Assembly (NCBI GenBank): GCA_947450405.1
Contig: CANFVI010000075.1
Location: forward strand, 1-7,720
DNA: 7,720 nt
DNA from: Flavobacteriales bacterium
Lineage (GTDB): Bacteria; Bacteroidota; Bacteroidia; NS11-12g; UBA955
Direction of reading: 5' to 3'
Shown piece after piece: positions 1-4,959 of the stretch; the stretch's first letter is position 1; each line of letters opens with the position of its first letter. The notes beneath the pieces are model-generated. The model saw only the letters and a list, made by a program, of their open reading frames with translations, had not been told where the DNA came from and did not search any database. Made by a program: the position numbers and the translations under genes.

Positions 1-1359
1 ATCGCGCAACCTTAAATAACGGCGGGTAATAACTTCCTTCATGGTTTCAAAATCATCGGGACCCTCAACTGTTTTCACGTTGAAATGTCGGTAATCATTT
101 TTAGATGGTTTTCCATCTTTAAAAACCACACAGGCACTCACCGGGTAGGTTCCTTGGAAATTACTATTATCAAAGCATTCAATATGTCGTGGTAGATCTT
201 TCAAATGCAAATCGTTTTTCATTTGCTCTAACAATCTATCAACACGCACTGAAGGATTTAATTTTTCGTACTGAGTCAGTTTTTCATGTTTGTACAACAT
301 GGCATTCTTCAAACTCAGGTCAATCAATTTCTTTTTATCGCCTGCTTTCGGCACTGTAATGGTGATTCTGTCATCGGGCCAATCTAATTGCATTGGAAGC
401 ACAATTTCTTTCACATCATCGCCATAATGTTTTCGCATTTCGCCCATCACATGCACCAAAATCTCCTCATCAGTTTCATCCATTTTCTTGCGAATCTCTA
501 CATTTCGAGAAATCACAATAATGCCATGGCTTACCCTTAAAAAATTAACAAAACTAATTTTATCGGTACTGCTGGTACTGTATACTTCTAAATCGCCAAG
601 AACGGGACTCACAACCGTAGAGCGACTTTGATACGTTACCAAAGAATCAAGTTTGTCTTTATATTCTTGCGCTTCCTCAAAAGCCAATCTGCGCGAAGCG
701 TCCATCATTACCATTTTTAAATGTTCCTTTACTTCGTGTAAATTTCCTTTTAAAATATGTCGAATTTGTCTAATTCCCTCATTGTAAGAATCTTCTGTTT
801 GGTAGGCTTCGCAGGGACCTTTGCAGTTGCCAATTTGATATTCTAGGCAAACCTTAAATTTAAAAGCATCAATATTGGCTTGTGACAAATTGTAATTACA
901 GTTCCGAACTGGATATAATTTTTTGATCAGTTCCAAAACGGTATACATGACCTTTTTATTTGCGTAAGGACCAAAATACTCAGATCCATCTCTTACTGGA
1001 TTGAACATTGCAAAAACTTTAGGAAATCTTTCCTTGGTAACTTTGATATAAGGATAACTTTTATCGTCTTTAAGCGCAATGTTGTATTTGGGTTGAAACT
1101 CCTTAATGAGGCTATTTTCGAGCAACAGAGCATCCATTTCGGTATCAACAACCGTGTATTCCAAATGCACAATTTTGGAAACCAAAACCGACGTTTTGAA
1201 ATTATCGTGGTGCTTTTTTGTAAAATAACTGGAAACCCGTTTTTTTAAACTTTTGGCTTTCCCCACATAAATAATAACCCCTTCTTTGTCGAAGTATTTA
1301 TACACCCCTGGTTTTTCAGGAAGTGAATTTACTATGGGCTTAAGATCCGGTGGCGTCAC
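1..1359 (-). CDS. uvrC: UvrABC system protein C, N-terminal 453 codons (runs off the left edge)
   Basis: UvrC makes the two incisions flanking a DNA lesion in nucleotide excision repair, acting with UvrA and UvrB in the cytoplasm. The GIY-YIG nuclease domain (about 14-95) shows PGVY (17-20), YVGKAK (31-36), R41 and the metal-binding Glu in ALLLE (E81). Four cysteines (154, 171, 179, 183) match the positions reported to hold an Fe-S cluster in E. coli UvrC. A UVR motif (about 217-240) binds UvrB. The RNase H-like second nuclease begins near 380, with its first catalytic Asp in ECFD (D397). Its remainder and the tandem HhH domain lie outside the window; full-length relatives have about 600 residues. 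The start is GTG at 1359: an in-frame TGA lies two codons upstream, and no other credible start precedes the GIY motif. murI ends 42 nt upstream. Identity is secure; the gene is cut by the window edge, not broken. Confidence 0.97.
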   Translation of the reverse strand, partial: MTPPDLKPIVNSLPEKPGVYKYFDKEGVIIYVGKAKSLKKRVSSYFTKKHHDNFKTSVLVSKIVHLEYTVVDTEMDALLLENSLIKEFQPKYNIALKDDKSYPYIKVTKERFPKVFAMFNPVRDGSEYFGPYANKKVMYTVLELIKKLYPVRNCNYNLSQANIDAFKFKVCLEYQIGNCKGPCEAYQTEDSYNEGIRQIRHILKGNLHEVKEHLKMVMMDASRRLAFEEAQEYKDKLDSLVTYQSRSTVVSPVLGDLEVYSTSSTDKISFVNFLRVSHGIIVISRNVEIRKKMDETDEEILVHVMGEMRKHYGDDVKEIVLPMQLDWPDDRITITVPKAGDKKKLIDLSLKNAMLYKHEKLTQYEKLNPSVRVDRLLEQMKNDLHLKDLPRHIECFDNSNFQGTYPVSACVVFKDGKPSKNDYRHFNVKTVEGPDDFETMKEVITRRYLRLRD

Positions 1360-1363
1360 GTGT

Positions 1364-1371
1364 CAAAATTA
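1364..1371 (-). promoter_or_regulatory. Possible Bacteroidota -7 box for uvrC
   Basis: On the minus strand this reads TAATTTTG, an exact match to the TAnnTTTG -7 consensus of Bacteroidota. It ends only 4 nt before the uvrC GTG, so transcription from it would give an essentially leaderless mRNA. No TTG -33 element is seen at the usual 17-23 nt spacing. uvrC may instead be read through from murI. Confidence 0.3.
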
Positions 1372-1401
1372 CAACGAATCAATTAGAAAAATATCGTTTT
1401 T

Positions 1402-2220
1402 TTAAGGAATCACAACCCGAACAGCGTCAACAGACTGACCGTAAAATTTACCCGCATGCGCGTTGAAATCATTGTATTGGTCGGTTGTATAAAACTCCCT
1501 TTTGCCCCCCTTTTCAAGCTTTGCTGTTATTTCAGCATGCCTATTTAAATAGTCAACCAATTTCACAGCCACAATTTCGCCTTGCGACACAATACGAATA
1601 TGGCTTGGCAACACCTTTTCAATAGATTCAATTAACAATGGATAATGGGTACAAGCCAACAAAATTGCATCAATTTCACTGTCCTTCATTAACAATTTAT
1701 TCAAGTGATATTGAACAAAGAAATCGGTACCCTTCAACCCTAGCAGATCGTTTTCAACCAAATGAACCCAGATAGGACAAGCTTCTTGAAAGACTTCAAT
1801 TTGAGGGAAAAATTTGGCGATTTCAATTTTATAAGATTCCGATTTTATAGTACCCGCAGTACCCAAAATACCAATTTTATTGGTTTTGGTTTGGTTGCCA
1901 ATGGTTTCGGTGGTAGGACGAATAACACCAAGCACACGCTTATTGTCATTTCTAAGTGGCAAATCAACCTGTTGAATTTGCCTTAACGCCTTTGCAGAAG
2001 CAGTATTACACGCCAAAATAACCAATTCGCAATCTTGGTCAAACAGCCAATTTACACATTCTCGGGTATATTGGTAAACGGTTTCAAACGACCTATCGCC
2101 ATAGGGTGCTCGGGCATTGTCGCCCAAGTACACGAAGTTCATTTCTGGCATTGCTTTCACCAATGACTTAAGTACGGTTAAGCCACCATACCCAGAATCA
2201 AATACCCCAATTTTCGACAT
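1402..2220 (-). CDS. murI: Glutamate racemase
   Basis: MurI interconverts L- and D-glutamate in the cytoplasm and supplies D-Glu for the peptidoglycan stem peptide. The 272-residue length is normal for the family. Cofactor-independent racemase hallmarks are all visible: FDSGYGG at 7-13 with D8 and S9, LGDNARAPYG at 32-41, the first catalytic cysteine in ACNTAS (C71), and the second in LLACTHYPLL (C190, with H192). I chose ATG at 2220 because the protein then begins MSKIGVFDSG, as family members do. The open frame continues to a GTG at 2253, but that codon lies inside the terminator palindrome and would add 11 unconserved residues. Upstream are the ompH pair, a gene order common in Bacteroidota; downstream is uvrC. 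The palindrome in front suggests that murI uses its own promoter. Confidence 0.97.
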   Translation of the reverse strand: MSKIGVFDSGYGGLTVLKSLVKAMPEMNFVYLGDNARAPYGDRSFETVYQYTRECVNWLFDQDCELVILACNTASAKALRQIQQVDLPLRNDNKRVLGVIRPTTETIGNQTKTNKIGILGTAGTIKSESYKIEIAKFFPQIEVFQEACPIWVHLVENDLLGLKGTDFFVQYHLNKLLMKDSEIDAILLACTHYPLLIESIEKVLPSHIRIVSQGEIVAVKLVDYLNRHAEITAKLEKGGKREFYTTDQYNDFNAHAGKFYGQSVDAVRVVIP

Positions 2221-2227
2221 GCTGTTG

Positions 2228-2235
2228 CGAAGATA
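2228..2235 (-). promoter_or_regulatory. Probable -7 box for murI (TAnnTTCG variant)
   Basis: The minus strand reads TATCTTCG, one base off TAnnTTTG, ending 7 nt before the murI ATG. It sits directly after the ompH terminator, where a fresh promoter is expected. The 13-base pattern TAnnTTCGCAACA recurs upstream of ompH at 3451-3463, with nine identical bases (TTCGCAACA). No clear -33 TTG is visible. Confidence 0.4.
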
Positions 2236-2250
2236 ATCAAATTGGATTAT

Positions 2251-2296
2251 CACATAAAAGAAAAAGCCACCGAATGGTGGCTTTTTCTTTTATGTG
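2251..2296 (-). terminator. 46-bp perfect palindrome, probable terminator after the ompH pair
   Basis: Two 21-bp arms (2251-2271 and 2276-2296) are exact reverse complements around a 4-nt loop (GAAT on the plus strand). The stem has a GC-rich tip (GCCACC/GGTGGC) flanked by A-rich and T-rich arms, so on either strand the hairpin is followed by a T-rich run (CTTTTTCTTTT), as in an intrinsic terminator. It begins 11 nt after the stop of the second ompH gene on the minus strand. The structure is symmetrical and could act in both directions, although both neighbouring genes are on the minus strand. Confidence 0.85.
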
Positions 2297-2307
2297 GATT
2301 TGTTAAA

Positions 2308-2826
2308 TTATTTTTTAGCAGCGGTCATGTGTTTGATAACAGCAGCAGTGATATCGTCATTGCTGTTTGCAGACCATAAAACCATTCCTGTAGCGTTGTC
2401 AATTACATTCGAATAACCTTTTGCTGCAGCAACTACACCAATGGCTTTTTTAATGTCTTCAACAATTGGCTTCAACAACAAACCACGTTGAGCTTGCATA
2501 TCTTGTTGTCCAGCTTGTTCTGTTTCTTGGTATTCTTGAACCAAACGCTCATAACTCTTTTGGATTAATTCCAATTGAGCTTGGGTAGCTCCGCCTTTAA
2601 CCTTAACCTCGTACTCTTTTTGTTTTGATTGAATTTCAGCTTGTAAATCTTTGATTCTTTGATCATATTGTTTAGCAAATACTGCCAATTTCTTTTCTGC
2701 AGTGTCTTTCGCAGGCAAAGTGTCAATAATGATTTGTGTGTTTACAAAAGCAATTTTTTGTGCTTGAGCAAATGCACCACAAGCAAAGAAAAACATGAAA
2801 GTTGATAGAACTAGAATTTTTTTCAT
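2308..2826 (-). CDS. OmpH/Skp-family periplasmic chaperone, copy 1
   Basis: Skp/OmpH proteins hold unfolded outer-membrane proteins in the periplasm on their way to the BAM complex. This 172-residue protein starts with a Sec signal peptide (1-20: MKK, then a hydrophobic run, ending in AFA before Q21). The mature part opens with the family's first strand (KIAFVNTQIIIDTLP, 24-38), then has a long charged, Gln/Glu/Lys-rich coiled coil (about 45-115), then the returning segment with LLKPIVEDIKKAI and a C-terminal strand around WSANSNDDIT. ATG at 2826 is chosen because the signal peptide starts there; the upstream extension overlaps the preceding gene. The preceding paralogue stops 19 nt earlier, so the two are very likely co-transcribed. 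No Shine-Dalgarno is present; the leader is almost pure A/T. The family call is firm. The client proteins and the division of labour with copy 2 are unknown. Confidence 0.93.
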   Translation of the reverse strand: MKKILVLSTFMFFFACGAFAQAQKIAFVNTQIIIDTLPAKDTAEKKLAVFAKQYDQRIKDLQAEIQSKQKEYEVKVKGGATQAQLELIQKSYERLVQEYQETEQAGQQDMQAQRGLLLKPIVEDIKKAIGVVAAAKGYSNVIDNATGMVLWSANSNDDITAAVIKHMTAAKK

Positions 2827-2845
2827 CGTATATATATTTATTTTT

Positions 2846-3418
2846 TTATTTGTTTGGATTAGGTTTCCCTTTCGGGTTGGTTTCACTTTCATTCAAAGGA
2901 ATTGACAATTCTTCCATTACTTCAAAAGTTTTGTCGTACTTCTGATTGGCATATAACATTTGCACCCCAGAAGCCTTATCGAATATAAAATCTAAGCCTT
3001 CTTTTTTAGCTACTGCTTGAACTGCTTCGAAAAGTTTGTCCTGTATAGGTTTAATCAATTCTTCACGCTTTTTAAACAATCCACCATTGGTGCCAAATTT
3101 ATCTTCACGGTATTTAATCAAATCGTTCTGAGATTGAATAATCACTTCCTTCTTTTGCTTCTTTTGGTCAGATGTCATTACAATTTCATCAACTTGATAG
3201 TCTTTTTCCAATTGGGTAAGTTGATTCTGCATTTTTTGCGCTTCTGCCTCCCACTTAGCAGCAAAATCTTCTAATTGTGTTTGTGCCGATTTATATTCAG
3301 GCATCCTGCCCAAAATATAATCCGAGTCCACATAAGCAAATGATATTTGCTTCTGCCCAAATAAAGGCATTGCAATTATTGCCATCAAACACACTAAAAA
3401 TTGTTTCATACTTTTCAT
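2846..3418 (-). CDS. OmpH/Skp-family periplasmic chaperone, copy 2 (upstream gene of the pair)
   Basis: This is the first gene of the tandem pair, encoding 190 residues (187 if ATG at 3409, codon 4, is used). A signal peptide (about 1-21) ends in PLFG before Q22. The mature start FAYVDSDYILGRMPEY (27-42) is the classic Bacteroidota OmpH opening. A coiled coil spans about 45-115, followed by KREELIKPIQDKLFEAVQAVAK and a C-terminal strand region (DFIFDKASGVQMLYAN). It differs from copy 1 in carrying a hydrophilic Asn/Lys/Pro-rich tail after the conserved domain (about 176-190). In many Bacteroidota bamA lies just upstream of such a pair; here the upstream neighbour is an unrelated lipoprotein, 61 nt away. 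A -7-like box lies at 3456-3463, so the pair probably has its own promoter. The function is inferred from the family. Confidence 0.92.
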   Translation of the reverse strand: MKSMKQFLVCLMAIIAMPLFGQKQISFAYVDSDYILGRMPEYKSAQTQLEDFAAKWEAEAQKMQNQLTQLEKDYQVDEIVMTSDQKKQKKEVIIQSQNDLIKYREDKFGTNGGLFKKREELIKPIQDKLFEAVQAVAKKEGLDFIFDKASGVQMLYANQKYDKTFEVMEELSIPLNESETNPKGKPNPNK

Positions 3419-3455
3419 CTTGTAATCAAACGTTATGCCAATTAAAATATTGTTG

Positions 3456-3463
3456 CGAAATTA
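3456..3463 (-). promoter_or_regulatory. Probable -7 box for the ompH pair (TAnnTTCG variant)
   Basis: The minus strand reads TAATTTCG, followed by CAACA, matching the variant box in front of murI. It ends 37 nt before ATG 3418, leaving room for a leader of about 30 nt. It lies in the 61-nt gap after the lipoprotein stop. No -33 TTG is seen at 17-23 nt. Confidence 0.4.
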
Positions 3464-3479
3464 TCTATTTAAATTGATA

Positions 3480-4010
3480 TTAAGGGTGTTTTAATGTGAA
3501 TATTTTGGTTTCAACCATTTTGCTTCTATTTAGAGCCCTATCAACTAACTGAAATCTAAACTTTACCGTATCACCTCGATACTGATTTGGCCTAGCACTA
3601 ATGTAAAAATTTATCACGCCCGATATGGATTTGCTACTACCCTGCGGGGTTAAACTCGGTAACCGTTCATGTAATGTTAACGTATCCTTAATGCTCTGAG
3701 GATTCAATGGCTCCAACCATTGTCCATTCTTCTTTTCTAAATACCAACAGTACAAATTATAAAAGTTGCGCTTTTTATATGCAAAATCTCCAAAAGTGTC
3801 AGAAGGATTTAAACCCAAATCCCCATCCCCATCGCTGTATTTTAAATCAACCAGAATAAAACTGTCGTAATCATATCCACTGCTGTACAAATATTCACCA
3901 AGAATTGATAGTTCAGGTACATTGGATGTTGTACTTTTGCTGTCGGAACACGACAACAAACCAGCCACAATGGCAAGTAAAATGAGCCCTATCGAAGAGA
4001 AGATTTTCAA
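3480..4010 (-). CDS. Predicted lipoprotein with a DGDGDLG motif, function unknown
   Basis: With a TTG start at 4010 this is a 176-residue lipoprotein. The N-terminus is a textbook type II signal peptide (MKIFSS, a hydrophobic run, then LLSC with the lipidated cysteine at C21). The mature protein has a short Ser/Thr linker and then a YSDGDGDLG motif (D60, D62, D64), an acidic turn that could bind calcium. The C-terminal half looks beta-rich, including RLPSLTPQG-like and FRFQLVDRALNRSK segments, as in Bacteroidota lipoproteins with an Ig- or transthyretin-like fold. The frame stays open to a TTG at 4043, and no ATG is available before the signal peptide; 4010 gives the best signal peptide and lies 12 nt after an exact TAnnTTTG box. 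The start overlaps the divergent LuxE-like gene by 29 nt. I infer membrane anchoring, probably outer membrane; no activity can be assigned. Confidence 0.82.
   Translation of the reverse strand: MKIFSSIGLILLAIVAGLLSCSDSKSTTSNVPELSILGEYLYSSGYDYDSFILVDLKYSDGDGDLGLNPSDTFGDFAYKKRNFYNLYCWYLEKKNGQWLEPLNPQSIKDTLTLHERLPSLTPQGSSKSISGVINFYISARPNQYRGDTVKFRFQLVDRALNRSKMVETKIFTLKHP
3932..3939 (+). promoter_or_regulatory. Probable -7 box for the LuxE-like gene, inside the lipoprotein CDS
   Basis: TACTTTTG (followed by C) matches TAnnTTTG exactly. A TTG at 3905-3907 lies 24 nt upstream, one base beyond the 17-23 nt spacing reported for Flavobacterium. Transcription would begin near 3945 and give a leader of roughly 25-40 nt. 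The box is wholly inside the coding sequence of the opposite-strand lipoprotein. Confidence 0.45.
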
Positions 4011-4959
4011 TGAATCAAAGTTCAAATTTATGGATTTGACCAAAGAAATCTATCAATTTCAATATGCCAACAACCAAATATATCAAAAATGGGTAACATT
4101 AACCCATTCAGTCGATAAACCCATTCAAAACTTCGCTGATTTTCCTTTTTTACCCATCTCTCAGTTTAAAAATTCAGAAGTTCATTGCGGCATTTCACCC
4201 GAAATCATTTTCACCTCAAGTTCTACAACCGGCATTGGAATATCAAAACACTTCGTATATAAAACATCCCTTTACGAAAAGTCTTTTATTGAGGGATTTA
4301 ATGCCTTTTACAACGATTTCTCCGATTATAAAATATTTGCATTGCTGCCAAATTATTTAGAACGACAAGGTTCTTCGCTGGTTTATATGGCAGAATACAT
4401 GATAAAAAACAGCAAATTAGGCGGTGGGTTTTACTTATATGATTTTGAGAAGTTATTGCAAAACATTCAATCGTCCCTCAAAAACAATGAACCTATATTG
4501 CTACTAGGAGTAACGTTTGCGCTCCTAGACTTTGCGGAATTTGCAAAAAATATTGACCTTAAAAATTGCATTATTATGGAAACTGGAGGAATGAAAGGCC
4601 GGGGACCAGAACTTACCCGAACCGAAATTCACCAAATTCTCAATCAGGCTTTTAAAACGAAAAATATTCACAGTGAATATGGCATGACTGAACTTTTATC
4701 ACAAGCCTACTCTAAAGGCAATGGCCGTTTTCAATGTCCTCCTTGGATAAAAATCTGCATCCAAGACCCAACCGACCCAAAAAATTGGTTACCGAATGGA
4801 AAAACAGGCAGAATTTGCATCATTGACCTTGCTAACCTTTACAGTTGCAGCTTTATTGCCACCGACGATTTGGGCAAAATTCATGAAGATGGAAGCTTTG
4901 AAATTATGGGTAGAATTGACTTTTCGGACATCAGAGGCTGTAGCCTCCTTGCCATCTAA
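3982..4959 (+). CDS. LuxE-like acyl-protein synthetase / adenylate-forming acyltransferase, function unknown
   Basis: The 325-residue protein resembles the LuxE/PaaK branch of adenylate-forming (ANL) enzymes, annotated in Bacteroidota simply as acyl transferase. Visible motifs, in order: FPFLPISQFK (54-63), a Ser/Thr/Gly phosphate-binding loop TSSSTTGIG (69-77), LLLGVTFALLDFAEF (163-177), ETGGMKGRG (191-199), EYGMTE (223-228, like the ANL A5 motif), TDDLG (284-288, like A7) and GRIDFSDIRG (300-309, like A8). The protein ends just after this last motif, so the mobile C-terminal ANL subdomain and its lysine are absent; LuxE itself is also short. ATG 3982 gives MSPIEEKIF, the expected family start; ATG 3970 is possible. 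LuxE activates fatty acids as acyl-AMP and takes up the acyl group, but no luxC or luxD is nearby, so substrate and pathway are unknown. It is the only plus-strand gene here and overlaps both neighbours. Confidence 0.87.
   Translation: MSPIEEKIFNESKFKFMDLTKEIYQFQYANNQIYQKWVTLTHSVDKPIQNFADFPFLPISQFKNSEVHCGISPEIIFTSSSTTGIGISKHFVYKTSLYEKSFIEGFNAFYNDFSDYKIFALLPNYLERQGSSLVYMAEYMIKNSKLGGGFYLYDFEKLLQNIQSSLKNNEPILLLGVTFALLDFAEFAKNIDLKNCIIMETGGMKGRGPELTRTEIHQILNQAFKTKNIHSEYGMTELLSQAYSKGNGRFQCPPWIKICIQDPTDPKNWLPNGKTGRICIIDLANLYSCSFIATDDLGKIHEDGSFEIMGRIDFSDIRGCSLLAI
4023..4030 (-). promoter_or_regulatory. Probable -7 box for the lipoprotein gene, inside the LuxE-like CDS
   Basis: The minus strand reads TAAATTTG, an exact TAnnTTTG match, with a TTG 23 nt upstream. 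That is within the 17-23 nt spacing known for Flavobacterium promoters. It ends 12 nt before the TTG start at 4010 and supports that start. It lies entirely inside the coding sequence of the divergent plus-strand gene. Confidence 0.45.

Noticed and set aside
1762..1986. Plus-strand open frame of 74 codons
   Set aside because: It lies antisense inside murI, whose catalytic motifs are intact; the translation shows no recognisable domain.
2221..2253. N-terminal extension of murI to a GTG at 2253
   Set aside because: The codon lies in the arm of the terminator palindrome, and the added 11 residues precede the conserved MSKIGVFDSG start.
2827..2892. Longer start for ompH copy 1 at 2892
   Set aside because: It would place 22 polar residues before a clean signal peptide and overlap the upstream ompH gene; ATG 2826 fits the family.
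3429..3437. TAACGTTTG upstream of ompH copy 2 as the -7 box
   Set aside because: It has three bases between TA and TTTG instead of two; the TAATTTCG box at 3456-3463 has the right spacing and a twin at murI.
3017..3477. Two plus-strand open frames (3017-3274 and 3277-3477)
   Set aside because: Both are antisense to the ompH copy 2 region; their hydrophobic, Phe/Leu-rich look is the complement of a Lys/Glu-rich coiled coil.
3922..3981. Longer start for the LuxE-like gene at 3922
   Set aside because: The first 16-20 residues do not look like the family, and the start would lie upstream of the TACTTTTG box at 3932-3939; relatives begin at the MSPIEEKIF-type sequence.
4934..4947. GAGGCT-GT-AGCCTC inverted repeat near the convergent stops as a terminator
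   Set aside because: The loop would be 2-4 nt with a 5-6 bp stem, there is no T-run on either strand, and it lies inside the LuxE-like coding sequence.
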